From: Alitta virens
Taxonomy: Eukaryota > Annelida > Polychaeta > Phyllodocida > Nereididae
Reading direction: 5' to 3'
DNA: 64,000 bases
Assembly (NCBI GenBank): GCA_932294295.1
Contig: OW028575.1
Coordinates: 41,698,753-41,762,752, forward strand
Below, piece by piece: positions 13,501 to 23,608 of the stretch. Each line of letters opens with the position of its first letter. Position 1 is the first letter of the stretch. The notes beneath the pieces were generated by a model. It worked only from the letters and a program-made list of their open reading frames with translations. It did no database searches and was not told the origin of the DNA. The translations under genes were made by a program, and so were the position numbers.

Positions 13501-16500
13501 TGTACGATTAACATGTTTGTATTAAGATTTTGTGATACTTCTATCACCACATTACAGTGGCACAATTTGTGTTGGAGAGTAATTGATCCTTTGTTGTTCT
13601 ATGTTGTCTTGTGTTTCTCAGCCCTAACTCTGGTGTGAATTTCTGTGTACATGGTTAACAGGGTGTAATAGTCGGAGGCTATAGTGTCATCAATAAGTGT
13701 TCCATTCAGCTGCTATGTTTGCACTCCACTGTAGCTATAAGTACCCTCATCACCTTTGACTATATTATAGGCAGTCAGTAATGTTTGATGTCATGTTATT
13801 ATTTCAGGAATATTTGCATTCACCAGCGGCTGTATAGTTATCTTAGAGGATCTCAATACTGGCAAACAGAACCACCTCCTAGGCCATGCAGAGGAAGTTT
13901 CTTGCTTAAGCTTGACTCATGATTGTCAGACTCTGGCTTCGGCAAGCGGTGCAGGGACTGCTCCCGGTAGCCTTACTCCAAGCCAGATCTGCTTGTGGGA
14001 CATGCAGCAGTTGGTTTGCAAAAAAGTTCTCTCTCATCACAAACACACCGTTCAAAAGTTAGACTTCTCAAGGGATGACCGTTTTCTCATTTCCGTTGGT
14101 AAGTGTGCGTAAAATAACTTCTGGTTCATTCAGATGGTTGGCTTGCATTAGCGACTTCACATAATAGGGCATGTTAGTCATGCTTGATTTGGTGCTTGCC
14201 TGTCTCCAAACAATTGACGTCAACAATTGTTTGGAGACAGGCATGCAACAAATTACATGTATCTTACATGCCCTATTCTACAACCATTGTCATTCCACAG
14301 TAGATTTGATTTCTAACAGCACCCATGTTTGTTTGTTTATCAACTCCAACATAAAATAAATCTTTCTTCTTCTTCTAACAGCACTCATATTGGTGTCCCG
14401 TAGTGTTATAACATGAGGTCAATTTGACTGACACAATTGAATAAGCTGAAGTTATTTTATTTTGTTTGTACACATAATTAATCTTATGGTGTGAAAATTT
14501 AAACGATGGTCCAACTATCTCAAATTGGTCACTCAATAGCTAGGCTTCCGCTAAACATTCACCACTGTCCTCTTGGCAAAATTTATGTAACTGGCTAAAT
14601 TGAAAGCTACTTCAAATAATGGTGGCTAAACTGTCTCTGTTGTGGCTAAAAAAAATTGGACTGCTTTAGCCACAGTGGCTAAGGCTGGAAATCATTTAGA
14701 GGAAGCCTAGAATAGATATTTCATGTCTTTGGAATATTCTATTGCATTCATTTTAGCTGCATGTCTATATATTACAGGTGATTACAGAGAATGCTCAATA
14801 GTAGTTTGGAGCACGTACACCTGGGACGTTCTGGCAGTCACTCACACTGACCAACCTATTCATGATCTGCTCTGGGACCCATACACGGTCAATGAATTTG
14901 CCAGCGTTGGTCAAAATGGCTCTTTGTTATTCTGGCTTTTGGATGAAACGGGGCCTGAAGTGACTCTCAATGTGCACGAGGCTGACATTCCCGAAGAATT
15001 ATTACAGACACACCATTTGGTAAGTACCAAAAACCAACATAACCGCTCAGTGTCTTTCCTTGAGCCCAGCTGAGGGTGACACCTGACCAAAATCCATTGG
15101 CCTCTGAAAAGGTGTCTTTGACTCCATACTCCGAAGCATGGTACTTCGTATGTTACAAGCCTTGTTAAAAGTGTTTAGTTTAATTTTTATGTGGAGTCAA
15201 GGTCAAACCATTATTTTTCTGACTCCGACTCTGACCCAACAACTCTGACTCTATGAGTTCTGCTTGTGTCTACAGTGTTGATTTTTCTACCATCATGCTT
15301 ATATCACTGAATTATTACAGGGAAGTGGACAAGTGGATTTCACATGCTTGCACTATGCCGGAGACAGCACTTTGTACGTTGGAACTAATAATGGACGAGT
15401 ATCAGCCTGGGACACAAGACATAACAGCTGCTTCATGCACTGGGAGGCGGACACTCAGGAAATTGGTGTGTTTACTGTGTTTTCTCTGCATGTTGCTGAC
15501 CATTGCTGATTGCCAAATAAGGTCATAATTATTCAACAGTTCTTTTTCTCATATCATAAAATATCTTTTCACATGCAGATATTATAGTTGGGCATGCTGG
15601 CAAACTCATCACTGGCAGCACGGGACGCAACTTGAAACTTTGGTCAGTGGTGGGAATCAGTGAGATGCGTCTGCCGGGTGACAATAATGCCATGAGGCAA
15701 GGAGGACTAACTATGGAGGATGAACTGAATCTGGATGGATCCGTAACCTGCGGGGCATTTGATGACAGTCTGGACCTGGTAATTTTATTTAAGTTTGCGC
15801 AGTAGTGTGACATCCGAGCCATGCATAGTCAAAATTGTACTATAACATGATCTGTCGCGGAGTTTTAGGTTGCGCTTTTCAGTAATTTTTGAATTTTTAC
15901 AAATCAGGGAGTGGTTGGAACCAGTGCAGGAACTCTGTGGTACATCAACTGGACAGAAAGAGCAAGTATCAGGCTGGTAGCTGGCCATACAAGCAAGGTA
16001 TGAATGGGTTCTATTCCCCTAGTTAAATATAGCTATTAAAATGTGAGTTAAGCAGGCTGAGAGAGACTACCTTAATCTTTAAGTAGAACATTAATCCAAA
16101 TCTGTCCCTAACATTAACAAGTTATTTCCTCAATATATTTTGAGAAAACACTACAATGAGCCTTCAAATAGAATGAAACAACACCACTACAAATTCATTG
16201 TGTTTTTACAGGTCAATGCAGTAGAGATGGTCACAACTGACTTACTGGCCTCTTGCTCAGACGATGGAAGTGTGAGAGTGTGGTCTGTGAATGAAAGAGA
16301 GCAGACGTTGCAGTTCCAAGTGGTTGATCAGGTAATTGTAATTTATACTTTGGGTGTCAGCTTTATAGCCTATTTCTTAGACATGGAACAATATCATAGA
16401 CTTGGAAATTAAACACCAGATGACGTTATGCAAATCCAGGACTCTTTATTGATTGAGGGACTGCTTAACCAATAGGAGTCCTGCATTCACATGACGTCCT

Positions 16501-19500
16501 ATGGAGTTTAGCTTCCAAGTCTATGAGATTATTTCCAAGTCTATGAAATTGACTGTAAAGATGATTCTTATCTTGTTGACGTGTGTGGCGAACATATTAC
16601 ACATAGCCTAAATTTGTTGCAGCTAACTATTCAAGATATTTGTTTGCTAGACAGACAGATCGAAAGACAGAATCATTTGGTCTTCGTCACAATTACATTC
16701 GTTACATTCTTTACATTCCTCTTTGGAAGCGTTTCCGCGTAATGCTTCCAGTTTGCCACTTTTCGAGCGACAAATTCGATTTTACATGTTAATCCAATGG
16801 ACCAGCTTCGTGTCTCGTCTCAAGCATGTATATAGCATATATGCAGAATGACAGACCAGATGAATTGCAATTGGGGCAATTGACCATGTGACTTGTATAA
16901 ATGTTTTAATTGCACTTGAAGGAGCAATTCAACAGTTCAACCCTCACACCTTCAAAAGACAATCTGGAGTTTTAATCCCTGGATTATTTATAAGCTAATT
17001 AAATAATAAAAATTGTCATTAGGTGAAAGTGCTGACTTGTTACGCCTACCACTTGTATGGCTGGCCTGCTAACTCAGACATGTCCATCTTGCACTTGCAC
17101 TAGTACCTATGTAGGTATAGTCAAGTTCAACGTATCTATAGGCCTATGACTCTATGCATGCCATCATTGGTATTTTTTCCTCTATGTATGCCGCCCTGGC
17201 CTACCTGCCATTTGCGCATTTCCATGCGCTCTAGTTTCATCACAGGAAAAACGCCACCACACATAACAAATTATTAAAAAAAATAAAATAAACGGGGAGG
17301 ATGAAAACAGACTTGTCAATGGCAAGAAGGGTTTGACGCTCTAGAGGAGCCACCCATATGTTTTTGGAAATTATGAAATGATAGACGGTGCATAAAATTT
17401 TAAATGTTTCTAGTATTTGCTTTGCTTATCCATATGTTTGGTGCATTTTAATCTCTGGGTTGATTTCTATACATCTTTTGCAGTCTTGTAATTGCATCTC
17501 AGTCTCTCCTCTGCAATCTACTGTCTCATCTGGAGTAACGGTGAGCAATGGGAATGATGCAACTGTCGTCTCATCCTCCAACAAGGTCGTCATCTTGCCT
17601 AATGTCGCAGCTGGGTACAGCAATGGGACTGTCCGCATGTTTGACCTCAACAGAGTCGAAATGACCCTCAAGATGCACCCTCATGCAGTGGCTGTTACTG
17701 CAATTAAGTTTTCAGCAGATGGTAAGATCTTGATTTCTGTGATGTGTGGTTAGGTGTTATAACAATCACTACGAAACTTTTACCTCGTCTCCTCTTGGCA
17801 AGCCTCTCTGAGTCGTTTGAAATTCAGTGTATGTCTGCATGAGAAATACGTATAGTGGATTAAGCCTTTAATAAATGGATTCCTGTTTGCAAAAATAATT
17901 CAAGAACCTACTGGCTCTTTGGTGCTGTTCTGATATATGTCTGTGTTAATGTAGTGGCATTCCACATAGCCGATGTCCTCACAAAATTAATTTAATGGAT
18001 GACTTTTTTTTGTAGCAAATGCTAGTTCCGAGTTGTGTTTGCCATGCATGGTTTTAGGGCAATTAAATACCAGTCTGTTGGAGATATCTAATTTTCATTA
18101 CTTTTTACAATTCTTCAGGGCGAATGATCCTCTCTGGTGGAAGTGATGGCCTCATAGCAGTGAGCAGTCCTACGACAGGCATGACAGTCAGAGTCATAAA
18201 TGACCACCAGGGTGCCCCAATTACATGCCTGGATGTTACTTTTATGAAGGTAAATTGAAGCTTGATCTATGTTCAAATGTTATAGCATCAAAGACCAGGC
18301 AAATTGCTTTTATTCTGACCAAGATTCAACATGATATTTCATTCTGTAAACATGTATGTTTGATAAGAGTTTTGTTGGTTGTATGATAAATATAAAATGC
18401 AATTTCAAAATAATGAGAAAATAAACTGTTTATCTTACTTTTCATTTATATATTTTATTTTATTATTGTGTATTTTACTATATTCAATACTAGAAACTCT
18501 GCTTATGACATTGCTCGATATCTTTTCTTTTTAGGAAATGGATTATGGAGTGAGTGCCCCTCTTCTCTGGCTGGCCACAAGTGCAGACAGAAGGGTTAGT
18601 GTCTGGTCAGCCGATTGGTCTAAAGATCTCTGCGAATTGGTCGACTGGCTGACATTTCCTGCACCTGCTTTTACACCAGATGGCAGCATCATCAAGAAAG
18701 GAGACCAAGTAGGACAGTTTTTATAAAATCTTGTCAGAAGTGGTACATATCACTGAGAATAGTTGTGAAATTAAGTATGATACCGTGATCAGATAAATTG
18801 TGTAGTGCTGCATACATTGTTGTGATTCCGCACATATAATGGAAGTGGTATCATATGCATCATATTCATATCTGACAGTTGTTACGAATTGTTGAAACAC
18901 ACCTTAACCCTCTTATTTAATCCTGCATTGTGTTACTCTCTTTTCCAGACATATTTTACTAAAGTGCCCAAAAGCCTTGCTCGATTCTCTCTGGAGGAAC
19001 AAGACATTGTTGTTTATTGTGGATACGGGATGCAGAAGCAGTTGCAGATGTATAGCATCAGCGCCCGTCAAGTAGTCAGGACGATGAATTTGACTCATTG
19101 GGCAACTAGCATCGATATCTCTCCCACCTCTCCGATCATTGCCATTGGAGCTGATGGTATGTACTTGAACATTTCTTTTTATCTCTTTCTAATAACAAAG
19201 TAAGACTAAACTGCTGCTGTGTAGTTGCACTCCGTGGTGTCACTTGGCATGCAGTGTATAAATTATAGTAGCCATCCCAACAAGATGAGCTCTAGCTTCT
19301 TCCCTCTCCTAGTGGACCCTTGCCCTACTTGTCGAAATCCTGGCACCAACACTAATACAAATGAGTTTTAATCGTCAAGGTCATTGTTGTAACGAGATTG
19401 AAAATATGTAAACTCAGCTCAGTAGATCACTACTCTATCTGGCATACCATTGAAACTGCTTGACTCGCATCACATTAAGTGACCCTACATTAACCGTTGG

Positions 19501-19986
19501 GTGGCACAGTGACTTTATGACATCTTTGAACTAGATTGTTAGTGACATATTTCTGATTGTCTATGTGTTGATCACAAAATATTTTCAATGTTTATCCAAT
19601 GGAGAGTTTAAGAACTGGTCAAAACACAGTTAAAGAATGATCTGACCAAAATGGTGCTATGATATTCTGATACTGAAGCAGGTAAGCAATAAAGTGAGCC
19701 ATTCTTGTTTCTGTAGGCCAAATAGTTGCTGAAAAATCAAAGAAAATCAGTGTCTCAGCAACTAGACGGACAGAGGATAAATCATATCCAGCTGACATAT
19801 ATAACATGCCCTTATTTTTCTGTTTATACAGAACGCCTTTTGAAGTTGATGGACTACTATGAAGGAAGTTTTCAAGATTTTGTTGGCCACAATGATGGAC
19901 TTCAGCTTGTGAAATTTTCATCTGATGGCAGACTGCTGTTTTCTGCTGCAGGAAATGAAATTCTGCTATGGGAAGTTTGCCTTTGA
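1726..19986 (+). CDS. WDR90: WDR90/POC16, CFAP20-domain plus WD40 centriole protein
   Basis: Predicted exons: 2229-2320, 2701-3013, 3141-3311, 4557-4680, 4828-4910, 5234-5346, 6468-6626, 6822-6881, 7124-7192, 7272-7382, 7572-7775, 8235-8515, 8713-8831, 8928-9044, 9127-9197, 9364-9528, 9723-9862, 10079-10511, 11104-11363, 11545-11579, 11682-11834, 12035(or 12044)-12204, 12843-13031, 13283-13385, 13808-14098, 14778-15019, 15321-15465, 15579-15778, 15908-15997, 16212-16331, 17484-17721, 18119-18249, 18535-18708, 18949-19156, 19832-19986. Phases agree at the junctions I checked by hand, giving about 1,910 residues (human about 1,750). Exons 2-4 encode the CFAP20/DUF667 domain (WQHPYVNVFKHF, then YIQLPKTSTQSLSLTGRYLY). 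A basic, probably disordered linker follows, then WD40 repeats to the C-terminus (IRIWDMD, VKIWDYH, VRVWSVN, VSVWSADW, ILLWEV), interrupted by an acidic/basic insert in the exons at 11682-13031. In the known family the protein binds centriolar microtubules and supports the inner scaffold. Exon 1 is uncertain: the ATG at 1726 gives Met-Ala before VWQHP as expected, but the visible GT donor at 1732 is one base out of phase. Confidence 0.93.
4491..4540. repeat. (TA)n microsatellite
   Basis: A nearly pure TA run in the WDR90 intron, just upstream of the acceptor for the exon at 4557. It has no coding effect. Confidence 0.9.
14163..14277. mobile_element. Foldback (MITE-like) element in a WDR90 intron
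   Basis: A 115-bp palindrome. The outer arms 14163-14173 and 14267-14277 are exact reverse complements (AATAGGGCATG). The inner arms 14197-14216 and 14224-14243 are an exact 20-bp pair around a 7-base loop. The stretches between them are only partly complementary. This suits a non-autonomous foldback transposon. I see no obvious target duplication. Confidence 0.7.
14540..14710. mobile_element. MITE-like element with 16-bp terminal inverted repeats
   Basis: The ends 14540-14555 (CTAGGCTTCCGCTAAA) and 14695-14710 are inverted copies with one mismatch. The 171-bp body has no coding potential. It carries several GGCTAA/TTAGCC words, which also pair internally. It lies in the same WDR90 intron as the foldback at 14163. 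Confidence 0.6.
16394..16546. mobile_element. MITE-like element with exact 16-bp inverted ends
   Basis: TCATAGACTTGGAAAT at 16394-16409 is exactly inverted at 16531-16546. A second inverted copy of the core lies at 16512-16526, so one end looks duplicated. The body is non-coding. It sits in the 1.15-kb WDR90 intron 16332-17483. The rest of that intron holds nothing I recognise. Confidence 0.6.
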
Positions 19987-20226
19987 ATGTACCGCAGGCA
20001 CTTGTTACTAAATACATGTGACATAACTCATTGTATAATACCTGAAATGTTTTTATTGAATATGACTGCCAAGTGTTACACAAAACATTCCGCTGTATCA
20101 TGTAGTAATCAAACTCATCATCCTGCCATGTTGTCTGTTGACTTGCATACATTGACCACAAACTCATATTTTCAGTTGAACTTTTAATGATTTGCATGTG
20201 ATTATTTTTGACAATATAGTTTTTAT

Positions 20227-20232
20227 AATAAA
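20227..20232 (+). terminator. Probable WDR90 polyadenylation signal
   Basis: An AATAAA hexamer 241 bp after the WDR90 stop codon, and only about 33 bp before the stop codon of the opposing PRKDC remnant. Transcripts from the two strands would probably overlap. Confidence 0.6.
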
Positions 20233-20264
20233 TGCAAAATGGTTTCTAAGCAGTCTTATGTTAA

Positions 20265-20893
20265 TCACGTGTCATAAACCCAAGTGCGACTAAGAATGTT
20301 TGAATCTGTAGCATGATTGAGAAGGCATGCCACTTGCTGTTCAACAGTCAGTCCCTTGGCTCTGATATCAATGGCTTTGTCTCCCATTGCGACTTTAGTG
20401 ATGCTGTTAAGTACTGCCCCTTTTAGGTAATGATTCATCTTCAGTTCTTCTCTGTAAAATATTAAACAGGTTTTAGCAAAGATGAAAAATACATCACACA
20501 AAAGTTATATTTATAAGTATGTGGCAGGTATTTCCAAAGATTACAAAATTTCATTTACAATTGAAAAGAATGTCTGAAACATTAGAAAGCTTCCTAGCAA
20601 GTATACTTAAGAATCTGGAAGGGGGAGGGGTATGAATTCTACACAATTAGCATAGATTTATACCTTCTAGTTATGCTTGAGAATACAAAAAATAACGAAG
20701 CTTATTCACTGCCATGATGACAGGCTTACATTGACATGAATTAATAGAAGACCTAAATTTAATATTTCAACATTCACAGTGGATGGAAGTTTAGGTAGTT
20801 TGTCCTCATGATATAGGCTGGATTTTCTCCAAGTAGTTTCCGTTTTTGCACACATGACTTTCTGTTTAGAATACCACTTCATTGGTTCACCAG
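20265..20893 (-). pseudogene. PRKDC: Last two exons of DNA-PKcs (FATC end), disrupted
   Basis: Two minus-strand exons match the extreme C-terminus of the DNA-dependent protein kinase catalytic subunit, the NHEJ repair kinase. Exon A (20893-20805) reads WYSKQKVMCAK, then, after a one-base shift, KRKLLGENPAYIM. These align with the [20 protein letters not shown] stretch of the human protein. Exon B (20451-20265) has a good acceptor and encodes the FATC core (GLTVEQQVACLLNHATD, then NILSRTW). Damage is visible. A run of five T (20843-20847) holds one base too many for the frame, the exon A donor is GA (20804-20803) instead of GT, and the protein ends in VYDT instead of the usual GW-x-x-W tail. 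No kinase domain or other upstream exon occurs in the window, and a mobile block starts 660 bp upstream. It could instead reflect an assembly error. Confidence 0.72.
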
Positions 20894-21303
20894 CTTAAAA
20901 TGATAGAAGGATAAATGTAGCAGGAACAACACAAAGCTCTCAAGATCAATTAAGGTATTCTTATATTGTTTAGATGACATAAATTCACTCAGCAAGGTAA
21001 TTTTCTGCATATAAACATCAAATCCGGCAGATGAGACAGAACCATACCTCATCAAGTGTGACAGTTAAGAAACAACATGACTCCATGTTCCTTGTCAAAG
21101 AGAAGTGAGCAATAATCTGAAAAACAATCCATAACAAAACAGTAAACCAAACAGCAGCTTAAAATATTTTGCCTGACAACAATAAAGAGCAGAGGTATCA
21201 CCACTATTAAGAAATGTGACCAGCTGTCAAAAGAGAATTACTGGCCCCTTAGTATTCTCACCTCAACCTCTAAATTATTTGAAGGAGTAATGTATTAGTT
21301 AAG
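20894..21303. other. Non-coding stretch upstream of the PRKDC remnant
   Basis: One 69-bp minus-strand segment (about 21117-21049) is open in one frame and flanked by CAG and GTATGG, so it resembles an exon. Its sequence does not match DNA-PKcs and I cannot assign it. Nothing else stands out. Confidence 0.3.
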
Positions 21304-21480
21304 TGTATTGAAGACTGGAGGAAAGACTTAGACAAGAACTGTCATGTCGGTTGCATACTAATTGATCTGTCCAAGACTTTTTACAGCTTACCACATTGCT
21401 TACTTGTCAGTGCTTATAGCCAAATTACATGCATTCATAATGAACTACTTAAAGAATCAGTCATTCTCACACAGTAACAG
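21304..21480 (+). pseudogene. LINE reverse transcriptase fragment
   Basis: The frame reads CIEDWRKDLDKNCHVGCILI followed by DLSKTFYSLPHCLL. This is the D-L-S-K-A-F-D motif region of a non-LTR RT, altered at key positions (the aspartate after F is Y-S). Only about 50 codons are recognisable. It ends about 70 bp before the 5' LTR of the Ty3 element. Confidence 0.65.
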
Positions 21481-21550
21481 ACATGCCAACTTTGGAGGAA
21501 GCTTTTCTGGGTCAGTTACAGGCGAGGCCCGAAGATCACATCATGGATAC

Positions 21551-21847
21551 TGTGATGACCTGGAATCCGTTTTTGAATGTTACCCGTTCCCATGACCCAG
21601 TGACCTCTGTGCGAGGCCGTTGACCTAGAATGTGGGGCATTTCTTATGCCCCAGTAAGGGGAGCACGTGATAGGGGTGTGGTTGGGTTCCTATTGGCCAG
21701 AGTGGGCTACAGGGGACTACAGGGATGCTGGCAGCATCAGTTTGGTCCAGAATAGTGAATAGACAGGACGTTTGGCTAGGGCAGGGCCAATAAAGCTCCA
21801 AAATGTATTCTTTGTCTTCGTTTGAGTCAAGTCTGAAGGACCTTACA
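21551..21847 (+). repeat. 5' LTR of the defective Ty3 element
   Basis: 297 bp, TG...CA ends, with an AATAAA at 21789-21794 that would serve as the polyadenylation signal. It carries a sequence nearly identical to 29866-30130 plus 35906-35944. Confidence 0.92.
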
Positions 21848-21850
21848 AAT

Positions 21851-21868
21851 TGGCGCCCGATATGGGAC
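21851..21868 (+). other. Primer binding site, tRNA-Lys type
   Basis: TGGCGCCCGATATGGGAC starts three bases after the LTR. TGGCGCCC is the usual start of primer sites that pair with the 3' end of tRNA-Lys. The tRNA identity is inferred from this motif. Confidence 0.7.
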
Positions 21869-22120
21869 TCGACTCATTCTCAGGAATACTCTGGATCTGT
21901 AAGGACCTTTTCAAATAAGGTGCTTACAGGGATTTACTTGTGTTTTTAAGGATTTACCTTTGTGTCACATTGGAATACCCTTTTGTGTGTTTTCTACAAC
22001 AGAAACAGAACAGCTAAGTAGTTTCACTTCACGTTGAAACTGGTCTTGTTGAGTGGCCCTGCCCTGGTTACTCTGTTTGTCTGTTTGTCTTGTGTGCTGT
22101 TTGTATTGTGTTCTGTTGGA

Positions 22121-23484
22121 ATGCCTGGCACTTCAGCATTGAGACCCAAGCCTGGTAGAAAGGTACCCCAAGACAGGGAGAGCCGTACATTGGCTCCCCA
22201 GTCTACCGGGGTCGACACATCTGGCCCCCCAGTCGCCAGCATGGCTTCTGGGGATGCCACCCCAGTTAGACCACGTGCTAGCTCCATGTCAGGAGTGAGG
22301 CACCCTAGGGAGGGATCTAGACCTAGAGCAAGTAGTGGAAAGAAGTCCAGGGATATGGTGCAGAGAGAGTCGGATTCGAATGACTCCTGTGCGTCTACTC
22401 CCACCTCCTCTCCTGAATATAGGACCTGGGTGGGGACTGAGCCAACTGGGGCCGGTGGGGCCGCTGGAGCAGTAATGGCGGACCATGTGGCCCCTGGCAG
22501 TCGTGTCTATCGTCCAAGGCACAGGCGTCGTAGGGAAGCCCTACCCCCTTTGTATGATGGTCAGGGAGTAGCCTTTGCTGATTATTTGATGGAGTTTAGG
22601 AGGGTGGCAGACTTTAATGGGTGGACAGAAGATGAGCGTTGTTTCCACATGTGGACTAGTATTTCCAGTCCTGCTAGGCTCAAGATTGTCTCCTTGCCCT
22701 ATGAGAAATCGTGGGATAGGATGACAGAGCAATTGAATGGTCTGTTTTGTTCCTCCCGTGCTCTGGATGCTTATCGTAGTAAATGGTTTAATGCAAAGAG
22801 GGGCCCCGAAATGGATCTGGAGTCATATGGCTTTTTCTTAATGGATCTTTCCACGAAGGCGAACCCTGCATCCTCGACTGAGGAGCAGGAAAGGTTTGCC
22901 AAGGAAAGGTTCATGGAGACAGCCGGTTCTCCCAGCATGAGGTTCTGGTTAGGTGCCCTCAAGCCCTCTACTTTACAGGATGCCATTGATTTGGCTGTCC
23001 AATATGTATCCGCCTATGAAGCCACAAGGCCCCACAAACCCGACCTTGGGCCAATAGGGGCCGTGGCTTTGCCCGTTGTCCATCCTGAGACCTCAGAATC
23101 GGCTCCAACAAGTCAATCAGGGGTAGCTCCTTCAGCTAAAGGAGACCCCATGACTCAGGAGCAAGTTAAAGAGTTGTTTTATTCCCTGATGAATGATGTA
23201 TTGGCAAATCAAGGTGGACTCAGTGATAAGGGCCGCCGAGATGGGCCTCGGCCCCCTTCCAATTCCAATCGGTGCTGTTTTAATTGCAATGAGTACGGCC
23301 ATATATGTAGGGACTGACCTAAGCAGAACAAGGGCAGAGATCAATCTGGTCGGGGCAATCGGGGAAACAGTCGCCCAAGGGAAAAGAAAGATTGGGATAA
23401 GGGGTCAGGGGCCCGAAAAGGTGCCCCAAAAGGTGCAGGGAATGGTTCACAGTCAGAGAAGGGAGCTGGTTCGCTAAAAGAGTG
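22121..23484 (+). pseudogene. gag of the defective Ty3 element
   Basis: The first ATG in the open frame is at 22121 (MPGTSALRPKPGRK). The frame runs to a TGA at 23315-23317. A basic/proline-rich N-terminus is followed by a capsid-like region (DYLMEFRRVADFNGWTEDER, then YRSKWFNAKRGPEMDLESY), the retrotransposon gag-type domain. The nucleocapsid CCHC knuckle CFNCNEYGHICRD is cut by the TGA exactly where the fourth metal ligand should be. The same frame stays open after the stop, with basic, glycine-rich sequence to 23484. Whether the TGA is damage or a translational control point cannot be seen from one copy, but loss of the last ligand favours damage. Confidence 0.85.
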
Positions 23485-23608
23485 AGGGTGGAGGAAGATC
23501 TGGTCCCAGGTCCTCCACCCTCGAAGTTAGTGGCTCCCATGAATAGGGATGAGGGGGTCTTTAAAGGAAAAGATAGGCATCAATGTGGGGTTCCACTTTT
23601 GACCATGC

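Noticed and set aside
19619..20197. 192-codon open frame on the minus strand
   Set aside because: It is antisense to the last WDR90 exon and 3' UTR, which carry a clear WD40 end in the other strand; no domain is seen.
21049..21117. Upstream exon of PRKDC
   Set aside because: Although it has splice-like ends, its sequence does not match the DNA-PKcs stretch that should precede the two terminal exons, and its phase does not fit.
23315..23317. TGA in gag as a selenocysteine or regulated readthrough codon
   Set aside because: It replaces a metal-binding Cys codon in a copy with many other lesions, so a nonsense mutation is simpler.
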